From Actinobacillus delphinicola (lineage in GTDB: Bacteria > Pseudomonadota > Gammaproteobacteria > Enterobacterales > Pasteurellaceae), in contig NZ_LR134510.1 in the NCBI RefSeq assembly GCF_900638385.1, positions 1,612,001 to 1,676,000 of the forward strand: a stretch of DNA of 64,000 nucleotides, written 5' to 3'. The notes beneath the pieces were generated by a model, which saw nothing but the letters and a program-made list of their open reading frames with translations, was not told the origin of the DNA and ran no database searches. Position 1 is the stretch's first letter; every line of letters starts with the position of its first letter. Below, piece after piece: positions 46,956-57,273 of this stretch. The position numbers and the translations under genes are program-made.

Positions 46956-48029
46956 ATGACTAAGAAACAACGCAAAATCATTCATATTGATATGGACTGT
47001 TTTTACGCATCGATTGAGATTCGAGATAAGCCACATTTGCGTGATAAGCCTGTTGCTGTAGGTGGAAGTGCTTATGAGCGTGGGGTATTATCCACGTGTA
47101 ATTATGTCGCACGTAAATACGGTTTGCATAGCGCAATGCCCACTGCACAGGCATTTAAAAAATGTCCTGATTTGGTGTTATTGCCTGTGAATATGCCATT
47201 GTATCGTCAGATTTCTCAACAAATTCAGCAGATTTTCCGTGAATATACCGATCTAGTTGAGCCGTTATCATTAGATGAGGCGTATTTAGATGTTACGGAT
47301 TGTACACGTTGTCAAGGTTCTGCAACGTGGATAGCCGAGGAAATTCGGCAACGGATTTTCAAAACAACAGGATTAACCGCTTCAGCAGGTGTTGCACCGC
47401 TAAAATTTTTAGCCAAAATTGCCTCGGATCAAAATAAGCCGAATGGTATTTTTGTGATAAAACCACAAGACGTAGATGCCTTTGTTCATCAATTACCCTT
47501 AAAAAAAATTCCAAGTGTAGGCAAGGTAACGAATGACAAACTCAATCAAATGGGGTTGCATACCTGTGGTGATGTGCAGAAAGTCGAACAGCATTTAATT
47601 CTTAGTCAATTTGGGAAATTAGGGCAACGTATCTGGCAATTTAGTCATGGATTGGATTCACGAGAGGTACAACCGCATCGGCAACGCAAATCTATAGGGG
47701 TAGAGCGAACGGTTATCCATGATTTTGCTACTTATGAGCAAGCATTACCGTTATTAGATGAACTTTTTGATTTATTAAAAAAACGGATTTTTCGTGTATC
47801 TCCTCATGTTCCTTTGCAACATTTCACGAAATTGAGTATTAAATTAAAATTTGATGATTTTAGCCAAACGACATTAGAAAAAACGGGTCTTAGTTTTGAG
47901 CTGGAGAGTTTTAGGCATTTATTAACGCAAATTTGGCAAAGAAGTCATGGGCGAGCAGTGCGCTTAATTGGTGTACAAGTTCAAATGCCAAACGAAGTTA
48001 AAGATAGTCAGCAAATGAGTCTTTGGTAA
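46956..48029 (+). CDS. dinB: DNA polymerase IV
   Basis: Y-family translesion polymerase. The 357-residue protein has IIHIDMDCFYASIE with the metal-binding Asp and steric-gate Phe, and SLDEAYLDVT with the second acidic pair, a helix-hairpin-helix thumb (KKIPSVGKVTNDKL), and the little-finger domain. The C-terminal end QMSLW resembles a sliding-clamp-binding motif, as expected for Pol IV. I see no clear LexA box before it. Confidence 0.95.
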   Translation: MTKKQRKIIHIDMDCFYASIEIRDKPHLRDKPVAVGGSAYERGVLSTCNYVARKYGLHSAMPTAQAFKKCPDLVLLPVNMPLYRQISQQIQQIFREYTDLVEPLSLDEAYLDVTDCTRCQGSATWIAEEIRQRIFKTTGLTASAGVAPLKFLAKIASDQNKPNGIFVIKPQDVDAFVHQLPLKKIPSVGKVTNDKLNQMGLHTCGDVQKVEQHLILSQFGKLGQRIWQFSHGLDSREVQPHRQRKSIGVERTVIHDFATYEQALPLLDELFDLLKKRIFRVSPHVPLQHFTKLSIKLKFDDFSQTTLEKTGLSFELESFRHLLTQIWQRSHGRAVRLIGVQVQMPNEVKDSQQMSLW

Positions 48030-48106
48030 ATTTTGCTTGAAATTTTTTTAGGAAAAAGGCTATATTCCGCAAGAATATTATAAAGTTATAAATTAAGGAG
48101 TTTTTT

Positions 48107-48973
48107 ATGATGCGAATTTTATTGTTCCTCGCAACCAACTTAGCGGTATTGTTTATTTTTAACATTATTTTGTCATTAACGGGGATTCGTTCGCAAGACG
48201 CAATGGGATTACTTATCCTCGCCGCATTATTTGGTTTCGTAGGATCTTTTATTTCTCTTTGGTTTTCAAGAGGAATTGCGTTACGTGCGGTAAATGGTGA
48301 AGTGATTACTCAGCCACGTAACCAAATGGAAGATTGGTTAATGCAAACCATTAGCTATTTAGCACAAAAAGATGGATTACCAATGCCAGAAGTGGCAATT
48401 TATGCCTCTCCAGATATGAATGCTTTTGCAACAGGTCCGAGCAAAAGTAAATCATTAATTGCGGTGAGTACTGCATTAATGGAAGGGATGACTCCAGAGG
48501 AAGTCCAAGCCGTATTAGCGCATGAAATGAGCCATATCAAAAATGGCGACATGGTGACAATGGCACTTTTACAAGGGGTTGTAAATACGTTCGTAACGTT
48601 CTTATCTCGCCTTATCGCAAATGCGGTGGCAACAACTCGTAGCGATGAAGAAGATAACGGTGAGTTGAGTTATGGGATTTATTTTGTTGTTTCTATGATC
48701 TTAGAACTTGTTTTTGGGGTGCTTGCGAGTATCATTGTGATGTGGTTCTCACGTTTCCGTGAATACCGTGCTGATGCGGGGGCTGCCCAATTAGTGGGTA
48801 AACAAAAAATGATTGATGCATTGCGTCGTTTAGAACAAGTTTCTGCACCGCATGAAATGGAAGGTTCTTTAGCTGCATTCGGAATTAATGGAAAACGTGG
48901 CAATGTTATGGATTTATTTTTAAGCCATCCGCCACTTGAAAAACGTATCGAAGCATTGCAAAAAATGCAATAA
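48107..48973 (+). CDS. htpX: Membrane-integrated zinc protease HtpX
   Basis: M48 metalloprotease of the inner membrane that degrades damaged membrane proteins with FtsH. The 288-residue protein has two N-terminal helices, the zinc motif HEMSH followed by IKNGDMVTM, two more helices ([15 protein letters not shown]), and the downstream glutamate region [19 protein letters not shown] precedes tandem ATGs at 48107 and 48110. Confidence 0.95.
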   Translation: MMRILLFLATNLAVLFIFNIILSLTGIRSQDAMGLLILAALFGFVGSFISLWFSRGIALRAVNGEVITQPRNQMEDWLMQTISYLAQKDGLPMPEVAIYASPDMNAFATGPSKSKSLIAVSTALMEGMTPEEVQAVLAHEMSHIKNGDMVTMALLQGVVNTFVTFLSRLIANAVATTRSDEEDNGELSYGIYFVVSMILELVFGVLASIIVMWFSRFREYRADAGAAQLVGKQKMIDALRRLEQVSAPHEMEGSLAAFGINGKRGNVMDLFLSHPPLEKRIEALQKMQ

Positions 48974-48992
48974 GATAAAAAGAAAATTTTCC

Positions 48993-49016
48993 AAAAGCAG
49001 GGAAGTCCCTGCTTTT
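48993..49016 (+). terminator. Terminator of htpX
   Basis: AAAAGCAGGG/CCCTGCTTTT stem with loop AAGT. Confidence 0.85.
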
Positions 49017-49040
49017 TCTTTGGCAATTTTTGAGGAAATT

Positions 49041-49586
49041 ATGACAAAAGAAGTACATCAACTGGATGATATTATTTCAATTTTTAATCAATGTTTTAGT
49101 GAAGAATTTAATACACGTTTGGTAAAAGGTGGCGATGAGCCACTTTATTCGCCCGCAAATGAGGAACGCCCTTATCATGCAATTTATTTTGCACGTGGCT
49201 TTTATAGCAGTGCATTACACGAAATTGCTCACTGGCTTATCGCTGGCAAAGAACGTCGTTTATTAGAAGATTTTGGTTATTGGTATGAACCAGACGGACG
49301 CTCTGAAGAACGCCAACGTGAGTTTGAAAAGGTCGAAGTCAAACCGCAAGCAACCGAATGAATTTTAGCGCAAGCTGCAGGGCATCGTTTTTTTGCAAGT
49401 AGCGATAATTTAAATGGCAATGCAGGCGATACCGCACCATTTAAACGAGCGGTTTATGAACAAGTCAAAACTTACATTGCAAATGGTTTACCGCCACGTA
49501 CAGCAAAATTACGTGAGGCATTATGTGAGTTTTATGGGACTGATAAAACCCTAGATATTGCAAATTTTGACGTTACTCGTATCTAA
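49041..49586 (+). pseudogene. epmC: EF-P hydroxylase gene epmC interrupted by in-frame TGA
   Basis: EpmC (YfcM) hydroxylates the beta-lysylated lysine of EF-P. The first 106 codons read as EpmC (FNTRLVKGGDEPLY, SALHEIAHWLIAGKERR with the metal-binding HEIxH, DFGYWYEPDGR, EVKPQA). TGA at 49359-49361 then interrupts, and the same frame continues for 74 codons with clear family sequence (AAGHRFFASSDNLNG, NGLPPRTAKLREAL) to TAA at 49584. E. coli has tryptophan where the TGA stands, so one TGG-to-TGA change explains it. The preserved downstream frame means the mutation is recent, is read through, or is a sequencing error. Confidence 0.85.
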
Positions 49587-49587
49587 T

Positions 49588-49635
49588 AAAAATCCCCTTT
49601 TTATACATGTTAAACGTGTATTAAAAGGGGATTTT
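49588..49635. terminator. Long hairpin terminator after epmC
   Basis: AAAATCCCCTTTTTATACA pairs with TGTATTAAAAGGGGATTTT around a nine-base loop; it suits both epmC and convergent matP. Confidence 0.8.
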
Positions 49636-49664
49636 GCATAAATTTTTACGAAAAACACGGCGTG
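49636..49664. repeat. GGGGCGTG family, half copy 9 (right arm, degenerate)
   Basis: GCATAAATTTTTACGAAAAA then CACGGCGTG keeps the core and a mutated right arm. Between epmC and matP ends. Confidence 0.5.
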
Positions 49665-49669
49665 ATTTT

Positions 49670-50125
49670 CTAATGGTCGTGATCTAAAAGTGCCTCTAAA
49701 CTACTTTTCATATCGGTTACTTGATTGGCATATAAATGTTTTTTCTCTTGCTCATCAATCATATAAATAATAGTTTCAGAGAGCGTCATGTTCATTTTTT
49801 TAGAATATTCGGAAAGGCGACGCCATACTGCAAAGTTTAAATCAATGGATTTTTTACGAGTATGTTGATGCTCAGCATTAAAAAACCGTTTACGTTTTGC
49901 ACGAATTGCCTGATCTAATTTTATTTTAAGATCAGGATGCAGGTGTTGCTTAACCCAATTTTCAATAAATTCTGCATTATTTTCATTATCAACTAAAGCT
50001 TGAATGAGTTGTTGATTCGTACTGCTTTCCTGATAGCGACAAATATTTTCTTGATTACGATATTTACGCATAAGGTAAAGCCACTTCCATTTTGCTTCTT
50101 GATTTTCTAATTGTTGGTATTTCAT
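49670..50125 (-). CDS. matP: Macrodomain Ter protein MatP
   Basis: Organises the terminus macrodomain by binding matS and keeps MukBEF away from Ter. Starting at 50125, the 151-residue product begins MKYQQLENQEAKWKWLYL as E. coli MatP does. The ribbon-helix-helix DNA-binding region FNAEHQHTRKKSIDLNFAVW is almost identical to E. coli, and the C-terminal coiled coil is present. The frame is open to 50200 but the extra residues are not family-like. A matS-like site lies in mukB about 19 kb away. Confidence 0.94.
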   Translation of the reverse strand: MKYQQLENQEAKWKWLYLMRKYRNQENICRYQESSTNQQLIQALVDNENNAEFIENWVKQHLHPDLKIKLDQAIRAKRKRFFNAEHQHTRKKSIDLNFAVWRRLSEYSKKMNMTLSETIIYMIDEQEKKHLYANQVTDMKSSLEALLDHDH

Positions 50126-50330
50126 AGATAATAAATGTGACGTTGTAACTAATGATATTATAAAGCATGACAGGTTAAAAAGCGAGTTACTTTTAACCAA
50201 AGCAAATGTACCACATTACAAAAATAATTCAAAAGAGTTATAAAAAGCGATAAAATGACTAAACCATTCCCTTTGCATGGCGTTAATGAGAAAAATCGGT
50301 TGCCAGAGGAAAGTCACAAGGAAATTTTCT

Positions 50331-51176
50331 ATGTATTTAAAAGAGTTATCGCATTTCAATATAAAAAAATTGTATTTAGAACTTGCCGTTTTATTGTCGC
50401 AAGTGGATGATGAATTTGTGTCAACGAATCGTCTATTAAATGAAGTTGATGAAGAAAGTAAAGCTTTCTTTCAAGCGTATTCGCAAAACGATAATATTGA
50501 TACTTTGCCAACCTTTAATCTGTGGAAAGCATTGTCACATAACGAATTACTCGAAAAATTTAGTCATTATTTTAATGGTTGTGTTGACGATCTCAAACTT
50601 GCATTATTAGATGCCGTTATCAATGAAAGTGTTTATTACTACCAAAGTGCGGATATTTTTGGTGTTGCAGAGAAAAAATACTCACGTGTTGATGTGGTTA
50701 CGGATTTGGTTGCGTTAATTGCCAATATTAATCGCACCGCAGTTGTGGTTTTATCGCATATTTTTGCACGTTACGGTAACGATCCTGTCCTTAAAAATGA
50801 GATTATCCAGAAAATTTTAGCCAGTGGAGCAGATTTATTCTCAATTAATGAAAATATGCTTAGTCTTTATTTATTCTCATATGAAAAGGTACGTTTTGAA
50901 ATTCTCACCGCAACCGCAAAACAATGTATTGACAATGCGTTGGCAGGTTTACAAAAAGACAATGCGACCTTTACGTTAAAAGATAAAAAATATCTCCTTT
51001 TAGAATTGATTATGTTTGCATATGGTTCTGGTGATTTAACCGAAAATCAACGCCAATTTTTAGAAAATATTTGTGATGATTTAAATATTGAAAAAGTACA
51101 GATTGATGAATTTAAAGAGGTTGCCAAAAACTTAGGAAGTGCAATCAAAGCGACCAATGCTCTAATCAATCAATAA
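50331..51176 (+). CDS. TerB-like (TerB_C/DUF533 style) helical protein
   Basis: The 281-residue, largely helical cytoplasmic protein has a C-terminal domain (about 215-281) shaped like TerB: KKYLLLELIMFAYGSGDLTEN then FLENICDDLNIEK, with an acidic Ca-like loop. The N-terminal 200 residues are helical and unfamiliar. TerB domains occur in tellurite-resistance and stress-signalling systems and in defence proteins, but no ter genes are near. AAGGA upstream decides the start at 50331. It is divergent from matP across a 205-base gap. Confidence 0.55.
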   Translation: MYLKELSHFNIKKLYLELAVLLSQVDDEFVSTNRLLNEVDEESKAFFQAYSQNDNIDTLPTFNLWKALSHNELLEKFSHYFNGCVDDLKLALLDAVINESVYYYQSADIFGVAEKKYSRVDVVTDLVALIANINRTAVVVLSHIFARYGNDPVLKNEIIQKILASGADLFSINENMLSLYLFSYEKVRFEILTATAKQCIDNALAGLQKDNATFTLKDKKYLLLELIMFAYGSGDLTENQRQFLENICDDLNIEKVQIDEFKEVAKNLGSAIKATNALINQ

Positions 51177-51192
51177 AATAAAGTAGTGAAGT

Positions 51193-51212
51193 GGGAAAGC
51201 CGATGCTTTCCC
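51193..51212. terminator. Bidirectional terminator between TerB-like gene and ppnN
   Basis: GGGAAAGC/GCTTTCCC with loop CGAT, T run on the plus strand. Confidence 0.8.
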
Positions 51213-51224
51213 TTTTTTATTATT

Positions 51225-52595
51225 TTAGTGGTCATGGACGATTTCGTAGCAAGGTTCGTACGGAGTGCCAGTAGGGAGTTTCATACGATCTTGTTGAATG
51301 AAAGCACGTAATAGTTTATCCATTTTTTGCATCAATGCACTTTCACCATGAAGTTTAAATTTGCCATATTTGGCAATCGCATCTTGCGCAGCAGGTTTGA
51401 TATTTCCCGCCACAATCCCAGAAAATGCACGGCGTAAATTAGCCACTAATGCCATTTCAGGCTGATCAAGATAAAGATTGAGTGTTGCCATATTTTCATG
51501 GGTTGGTTGAAATGGTTTTTGTAACTCTTCTTCTACATAAAGTGACCAGTTAAAGCAATAGGCATCGTTACGATCTTGGCGTTGTAACGTGACTTCCTCA
51601 ATACCTTTATTCATCGCTTTGGCAACGGCATTTGGATCATCAATGATGATGTCATAATATTGACGAATATTTTCACCAAATACATCCACCATAAATTGAT
51701 TGATTGCATTAAAGTAGCCTTCGCATTCTTTTGGTCCCGTTAGAATAAGTGGGAGAACAAGATCTTGGTTTTTAGGGTGCATTTTGATGCCTAAGACATA
51801 AAGAAACTCTTCAAACGTACCAGGACCACCTGGAAAGATTAAAATACCATGTCCAAGACGTACAAAGGCTTCAAGACGTTTTTCAATATCTGGCATAATG
51901 ACCAATTCATTAACAATTGGATTTGGTGCTTCTGAGGCAATGATAGAAGGCTCTGTAATTCCGATAAAACGGCTATCTTTGTAGCGCTGGTTTGCATGAG
52001 CAATCGCTGCACCTTTCATCGGCGCTTCCATGACGCCCGCCCCACATCCTGTCACGATATTTAATTCACGATAGCCGAGTTCGCAACCTACAGCACGGCA
52101 GTAAGCGTATTCTACTTCATTAATAGAATGTCCGCCCCAACAAACGACAAGATTAGGTTTGACATTGCTATGCAATGCACGGGCATTACGCAAAATATCG
52201 AAAACTTGGTTAGTTAAATAACGACTGTCTTGAATATCCCACGGATTAGTCCGATGTTTAAGAATATGGACAAATAAAATATCACGGAGTACAGCAAAGA
52301 GATGATACTGAATATTGATGATCATTTTATCATCGACAAAGGCGCTTTCAGGCGGATTGTAGAGAGCGAGAGCAATACCACGTTCACGGCGTAGCAGTTC
52401 GATATCAAAATTTTCATAACGACTTAATAATGCTCGGCTATCATCTGTTGCAATACCTGAATTAAGTACGGCAAGTGAACAGTTACGATAAAGTTGATAA
52501 AGTGGACTTTTTGCGGTTTTGGCGAGTGATTCAACTTCTAAATGAGAAAGTTGATCCATACTGCCTTTGGGATTTACTTCATAAACTTTTTGCAT
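51225..52595 (-). CDS. ppnN: Nucleotide 5'-monophosphate nucleosidase PpnN
   Basis: Cleaves purine and pyrimidine nucleoside monophosphates to base and ribose-5-phosphate; in E. coli it is stimulated by (p)ppGpp. From 52595 the product is 456 residues (E. coli 454) and starts with the family sequence [20 protein letters not shown]. The LOG-type catalytic motifs are [13 protein letters not shown] and the [11 protein letters not shown] loop. The frame is open to 52655, but TACTCC-like sequence and homology favour 52595. It is divergent from the Lon-like gene. Confidence 0.93.
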   Translation of the reverse strand: MQKVYEVNPKGSMDQLSHLEVESLAKTAKSPLYQLYRNCSLAVLNSGIATDDSRALLSRYENFDIELLRRERGIALALYNPPESAFVDDKMIINIQYHLFAVLRDILFVHILKHRTNPWDIQDSRYLTNQVFDILRNARALHSNVKPNLVVCWGGHSINEVEYAYCRAVGCELGYRELNIVTGCGAGVMEAPMKGAAIAHANQRYKDSRFIGITEPSIIASEAPNPIVNELVIMPDIEKRLEAFVRLGHGILIFPGGPGTFEEFLYVLGIKMHPKNQDLVLPLILTGPKECEGYFNAINQFMVDVFGENIRQYYDIIIDDPNAVAKAMNKGIEEVTLQRQDRNDAYCFNWSLYVEEELQKPFQPTHENMATLNLYLDQPEMALVANLRRAFSGIVAGNIKPAAQDAIAKYGKFKLHGESALMQKMDKLLRAFIQQDRMKLPTGTPYEPCYEIVHDH

Positions 52596-52760
52596 AAAAA
52601 TACTCCAAAAAATGGGCGAAAATTTTATTCTCCGCAACTCTTTCTCAGAAATCAATGATCTAAGACAGTATTTTATAAAATCTTAGAGAAATTGCCCGCA
52701 ATAGCAAAAAATATGCCATAATGCTACGTTTAATTTTTAAGATGATTAAGAAGAAAGTGC

Positions 52761-54530
52761 ATGAAGACACCAAGTGTGGATAAACAGAAAGATACAGTAA
52801 GGGCGCAAGGACGTCATCGTTATCAACTGAACGTAGCAGATTTAGCGCCGAATATTGAAGATTTTCCGCTGACAGAATTTCCGAATGAATTGAATTTCTT
52901 TTCTTTTCAATCGCAAAGCAAGCAGGTATTAGAAGAATTTTTACAACTTGATACTCAACGCCTCTTGGTTTTACAAACGGAGAATATGGCAGAGTATGCC
53001 CCATTTGTAGAAGGATTTATTGAGTCGTTTTATCAAAAAAATCACGCCACAAAAATCGATAAATTTTATTATCAATCTGAACGCACTGAAACGGGACAAA
53101 CCGTATTCACTCGTGCGACTCAGTCGCAAGCCCCAGAAGTTGTAACAGGGCTTTATATTGATAGCGCACGATTGTTTGGGAAGTTGTATTTTGATGAAAA
53201 ACATCAGCAAGGATCCATTCAGCTTGGTATGGTGCAAGAGGCGAGCGGTGGCGTATTGATGCTTAATGTGGCGGAATTTTTAAATAATTTCCGCTTATGG
53301 CAACGTTTAAAATCACTGCTTGTTACACAAAATTTTGTGTGGCAAGGTGAGGACATGCAAGGCTATTTCCCGTATGAGATCGCAGATTATCCATTGAATT
53401 TAAAAGTTATTTTATTTGGAACACGAGAAGAATTAGCAAGTTTTCACGATGCCGAATTAAATCTTTATCACCTTGCGGATTATTCTGAATTGGAACAGGT
53501 GATTAACTTAACGCAATCTGATAATGCAAATAAATGGTTCTGGTGGGTGCAATGTTTAGCGGACGCACAAGAAAAACGCATTGAAAATGATGCAATTAAT
53601 CTTTTGTACCAACAATTTGTGCGTGAAACAGAAAGCAAAAACTGGGTGAGCTTATCGCCGTGGCGGATTGCAAAAATTTTCCAACAAAGTGCTTTTAAAC
53701 AGGAACAAGACGTATTAGATAAGGAAATGTTACGTCAATATTTTATTCATAAGGATAAACAACAAAGCCAACTTCGTGAGCAATCCTATCAAGCTATTTT
53801 ACAAGATCAGGTCTATATTGCCACTGATGGGGAAGTTGTTGGGCAAATTAATGGTTTGTCGGTGGTGGAATATGCAGGTGTGCCGAAAACTTTTGGCGAG
53901 CCTGTTCGTATTAGTTGTCTTGTCCAATTTGGTGATGGGGAAGTAATTGATATTGAACGTAAAAATGAACTTGCAGGGAACGTCCATAGTAAAGGATTAA
54001 TGATCGCTGAATCCTGCTTAGCCAACGTTTTACATTTGCCTGCACAACTGCCATTTTCCGCAACAGTTGCCTTTGAGCAATCTTACGGCGAAATCGATGG
54101 TGACAGTGCATCATTAGCGTGTTTCCTAAGCCTAGTAAGTAGCCTTGCTGATGAACCTTTGCCACAATCCATTGCGGTTACTGGGGCTATCGATCAGTTT
54201 GGTTGTGTGCATACTGTTGGTGGCGTGAATGATAAGGTTGAAGGCTTTTTTGCAATTTGTAAAGCTCGTGGTTTAACGGGGAAACAAGGTGTAATTATTC
54301 CAAAAGCCACCCTTGAGCAATTAAGTTTATCTGACGAATTGCAGCAAGCGGTTGCTGATAATGCTTTTTCCTTATGGGCGGTATCCGACATCAATCAAGC
54401 CTGCGAAATTATGTTTGAACAACCACTCTTAGATGAAAAATTAACAGGCTCATTAGTGGACAAAATCCATCATCGTTTCGGTGAAAACAGCGATAAAGGC
54501 GGCTTATTTGCTCGCCTTTTCCGCCGTTAA
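52761..54530 (+). CDS. ycbZ: Lon-like ATP-independent protease YcbZ/LonH
   Basis: The 589-residue protein has a degenerate AAA-like N-terminal region with no clear Walker A and a C-terminal Lon protease domain. The catalytic serine is in EIDGDSASLACFLSL and the lysine in GGVNDKVEGFFAIC. This matches YcbZ (LonH) of E. coli, which is adjacent to matP there; here ppnN and the TerB-like gene lie between them. Cellular targets are not well known. Confidence 0.88.
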   Translation: MKTPSVDKQKDTVRAQGRHRYQLNVADLAPNIEDFPLTEFPNELNFFSFQSQSKQVLEEFLQLDTQRLLVLQTENMAEYAPFVEGFIESFYQKNHATKIDKFYYQSERTETGQTVFTRATQSQAPEVVTGLYIDSARLFGKLYFDEKHQQGSIQLGMVQEASGGVLMLNVAEFLNNFRLWQRLKSLLVTQNFVWQGEDMQGYFPYEIADYPLNLKVILFGTREELASFHDAELNLYHLADYSELEQVINLTQSDNANKWFWWVQCLADAQEKRIENDAINLLYQQFVRETESKNWVSLSPWRIAKIFQQSAFKQEQDVLDKEMLRQYFIHKDKQQSQLREQSYQAILQDQVYIATDGEVVGQINGLSVVEYAGVPKTFGEPVRISCLVQFGDGEVIDIERKNELAGNVHSKGLMIAESCLANVLHLPAQLPFSATVAFEQSYGEIDGDSASLACFLSLVSSLADEPLPQSIAVTGAIDQFGCVHTVGGVNDKVEGFFAICKARGLTGKQGVIIPKATLEQLSLSDELQQAVADNAFSLWAVSDINQACEIMFEQPLLDEKLTGSLVDKIHHRFGENSDKGGLFARLFRR

Positions 54531-54678
54531 AGCGAGGAAAAATATCCTCTGATTTTAGGCGGTTATGATTTCATAAGATGATCTTAATTAGGGTTAAAGA
54601 GGCAAAATAAAAAACTGGTTACTTTTTGTTTTTTTTTTGTACAATTTAACCCTGTTTAAACCTATAGTAAGGAATCTT

Positions 54679-55095
54679 ATGAATGTAAAAACAATTTTAA
54701 ACAGAACGATCTTTGGATTAAGTAAAGAATATTATTTTCGTCAATTTATATTCGCTATACTGGTCTGCGTAGCAATTATCTTAAAATTTATCTCAGACAT
54801 GCATCACGCAGATGCTGGTAGTATCGCACGTATTTCTGTAATATCGGGCGTACTTTTAATATGTTCTTTATTGTATCCTTATTCACGATTTCTCTATGAA
54901 AGCATTGTTGGCTTTTTCTTGGGAGAGAACACATTTCTTGTTAATTCATGGATATTTTTAGTGGTAAAACTATTTACCATGGTAATTTGTTTACAACTTA
55001 GCTTTATTCTCGCTCCGATTTGCTGGATCTATTTATATTTTTACTATGCACATCATGCTAAAAAACAATCTAAATTAGAAAATGAGATTTCTTAG
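54679..55095 (+). CDS. Small membrane protein of unknown function
   Basis: The 138-residue protein has three or four hydrophobic helices (FIFAILVCVAIILKFIS, ISVISGVLLICSLLY, LVVKLFTMVICLQL, FILAPICWIYLYFYY) and ends in a charged tail. AAGGA before 54679 decides the start. I recognise no family. It has its own terminator and no obvious partner. Confidence 0.7.
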   Translation: MNVKTILNRTIFGLSKEYYFRQFIFAILVCVAIILKFISDMHHADAGSIARISVISGVLLICSLLYPYSRFLYESIVGFFLGENTFLVNSWIFLVVKLFTMVICLQLSFILAPICWIYLYFYYAHHAKKQSKLENEIS

Positions 55096-55111
55096 TAGTG
55101 ATGAAAGGACT

Positions 55112-55139
55112 AAAAAACTGCCTGGAAGGGCAGTTTTTT
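55112..55139 (+). terminator. Terminator after the small membrane protein gene
   Basis: AAAAAACTGCC/GGCAGTTTTTT stem with a short loop. Confidence 0.85.
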
Positions 55140-55160
55140 ATATAAACTTAATAAACTTTT

Positions 55161-55177
55161 CAGAAAATTGGGTCGTG
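55161..55177. repeat. GGGGCGTG family, half copy 10 (right arm)
   Basis: CAGAAAATTGGGTCGTG keeps the AAAATTGGG and CGTG part of the right arm with one change; no left arm is seen. Confidence 0.45.
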
Positions 55178-55180
55178 TTT

Positions 55181-55738
55181 TTAGCGTTTTCTGGCTAAAA
55201 ATTCTTCCAGATTATCAATCGCAGATAGGGCTTTTTGGCGTCTTTGTTGTTGATATTCAAGATTTTTTTGTAATTGCACTTGCTGTTGTGGGGGGCAGGT
55301 TGCAAGTTGATCTTTGATTTTTTCAATCAATGCATTTAATGCATTTAATCCTTCGTAATATTTTTCTAGGCGTTCTCGTGGCGGTAGGGCATTAATTCTT
55401 TTTAAAAGTGCTTCACGTTCCGCACTAATTCGTTGTGGAGCTTTTTTGATTGGTGTAGCACGGAATTGACGTTGAGTGGCTTCACGTAAGGCGGCACATT
55501 GGTTAATAATTTTTTCACTGATAAAATTGGCTTTTTGAATATCATCCGTACTTACCTTAGCAAGGTAATCGATATTACGCATAATTTCAGCAAAATAATA
55601 GCCGAGTGTTTCAAAATTTTGGCTAAATAGCCCAATTTCAAACGGCATATGAATAGTTTGTTCGCATTCATGGCTAAATTGATTTTGCCATTGTTGAATA
55701 TGTTGACGCAGAATTTGAATTTGGTTTTGTGTTGACAT
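55181..55738 (-). CDS. priC: Primosomal replication protein N'' (PriC)
   Basis: PriC loads DnaB on stalled forks with a gap. The 185-residue basic, helical protein fits the family in length and in segments such as FSQNFETLGYYFAEI near the N-terminus and LPPRERLEKYYEGLNALN in the C-terminal helical bundle. It is divergent from prmB. Confidence 0.85.
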   Translation of the reverse strand: MSTQNQIQILRQHIQQWQNQFSHECEQTIHMPFEIGLFSQNFETLGYYFAEIMRNIDYLAKVSTDDIQKANFISEKIINQCAALREATQRQFRATPIKKAPQRISAEREALLKRINALPPRERLEKYYEGLNALNALIEKIKDQLATCPPQQQVQLQKNLEYQQQRRQKALSAIDNLEEFLARKR

Positions 55739-55861
55739 AATTGGATTGCAAGCGGATAGCTGATATTATGGTTAATTCTATAAAATTTTACTTAAAACGC
55801 CTATGGCATTGTGGTATAAAGGCGTCTTATTTTTATCATCATAAAGTAATAAAGGATCTTT

Positions 55862-56824
55862 ATGCAATCATTTAATGATGAACTTGTTGCACAGATTTAT
55901 GCAGATCATGTGGCTCAAGATTTACATACTATTCAAGATTTTTTGCGTTGGGGCTATACCGTCTTCAACCAATCCGATATTTATTTTGGGCAGGGCAGTG
56001 ATAATGCGTGGGATGAAATGCTTCACCTTGTGTTATCTACTTTATCTTTACCTTTAGATACGCCTGAACATATTTTTAATGCACGTTTAACCAAATCAGA
56101 AAAAAATCAGTTAATTCAACTTGTGGTTGAACGTATTTCGCAACGTGTTCCAGTGGCATATTTAACCAATAAAGCATGGTTTTGTGGTTTAGAATTTTAT
56201 GTAGATGAACGTGTTATTGTGCCACGTTCGCCAATTTGTGCGTTGATTGAAGATAAATTCGCAGGACTACTTTCTCAAGAACCGAAACGTATTTTAGATT
56301 TATGTACGGGCAGTGGCTGTATTGCGATTGCGTGTGCAAATGCGTTCCCTGATGCGGAAGTGGATGCGGTAGATATTTCGGTTGATGCGTTAAATGTTGC
56401 GGAAATTAATATTGAGCATTATCAATTAGGTGATCGTGTTTTTCCACTACAATCCAATCTATTCCAAAACTTATTGACAGATGGTTACGATCTCATTGTG
56501 ACCAATCCGCCGTATGTAGATGAAGAAGATTTAGCAGATATGCCAGAAGAGTTCCATAATGAACCTGATATTGCATTAGGTTCTGGTGTAGATGGTTTAA
56601 CCATTACCAAAGAAATTCTGGCTAAAGCAAGCGATTATCTCAATGATGACGGGCTTTTAGTGTGTGAAGTGGGTAATAGTATGCTTGAATTAATGGCAAT
56701 TTTCCCAGATGTGCCATTTAATTGGGTTGAACTACGTAATGGTGGCTTAGGTGTTTTTGCATTAACTAAAGCGCAATTACTTGAACATAAACATACTTTT
56801 GAACAAGCACTCGTAAATTTATAA
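55862..56824 (+). CDS. prmB: Ribosomal protein uL3 glutamine methyltransferase
   Basis: Methylates a glutamine of ribosomal protein L3. The 320-residue protein has an N-terminal helical domain and a Rossmann methyltransferase domain with SAM loop [16 protein letters not shown] and the catalytic [10 protein letters not shown]. Length and N-terminus separate it from the release-factor methylase PrmC. AAGGA precedes the ATG. Confidence 0.93.
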   Translation: MQSFNDELVAQIYADHVAQDLHTIQDFLRWGYTVFNQSDIYFGQGSDNAWDEMLHLVLSTLSLPLDTPEHIFNARLTKSEKNQLIQLVVERISQRVPVAYLTNKAWFCGLEFYVDERVIVPRSPICALIEDKFAGLLSQEPKRILDLCTGSGCIAIACANAFPDAEVDAVDISVDALNVAEINIEHYQLGDRVFPLQSNLFQNLLTDGYDLIVTNPPYVDEEDLADMPEEFHNEPDIALGSGVDGLTITKEILAKASDYLNDDGLLVCEVGNSMLELMAIFPDVPFNWVELRNGGLGVFALTKAQLLEHKHTFEQALVNL

Positions 56825-56832
56825 TTTTAATT

Positions 56833-56861
56833 AGGACATCAGTATGAGTTATTGATGTCCT
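56833..56861 (+). terminator. Terminator of prmB
   Basis: AGGACATCA/TGATGTCCT stem followed by seven T residues. Confidence 0.8.
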
Positions 56862-56879
56862 ATTTTTTTGAGGGTTAAT

Positions 56880-57269
56880 ATGAACATTAGCGCAGTCGCA
56901 AAACGGAGTGGCTTATCCGCAAAACAGATTCGAGATTATGAAAAAATGGGATTACTCCCACATGCAAAACGTTCTGAAAGCGGATATCGAATTTATACGG
57001 AAGAGGATCTTACCCGTTTAATTTTTATTAGTAATGCACGCAAAGTCGATTTTTCATTATTGCAGATTAAGCAATTATTGATGCTTAATGACAATTCAAA
57101 TCGTACGAGTCGTGAAGTGAAAGAAATCACCGCAGAGCAGATTAGCAAAATCGAAGAAAAAATTGCACAATTACAAGAAATGCTTGATATTCTGCGCCAC
57201 CTCCATGCTGGGTGTCACGGTGATGAAAATCCAAATTGCTCAATTTTAAAAGCACTACATGGCAAATAA
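56880..57269 (+). CDS. cueR: MerR-family copper(I) regulator CueR
   Basis: The 129-residue protein has the MerR winged helix (MNISAVAKRSGLSAKQIRDY), the dimer helix, and a metal loop with C112 and C120 (AGCHGDENPNCSIL), the same residue numbers as in E. coli CueR. Position 77 is Ser, as in the monovalent-metal sensors, not Cys as in ZntR. It should activate copper efflux genes such as copA by untwisting a long-spaced promoter; none is adjacent. GAGG six bases before 56880 decides the start; an upstream TTG is unlikely. Confidence 0.82.
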   Translation: MNISAVAKRSGLSAKQIRDYEKMGLLPHAKRSESGYRIYTEEDLTRLIFISNARKVDFSLLQIKQLLMLNDNSNRTSREVKEITAEQISKIEEKIAQLQEMLDILRHLHAGCHGDENPNCSILKALHGK

Positions 57270-57273
57270 GATT

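Noticed and set aside
48553-48565. Second matS site in htpX
   Set aside because: GTGACAATGGCAC has one mismatch in a fixed position of the consensus, so it is mentioned only as a near-match.
49359-49361. Selenocysteine at the epmC TGA
   Set aside because: Homologues have Trp, not Cys, at this place, and I see no SECIS-like hairpin right after the TGA.
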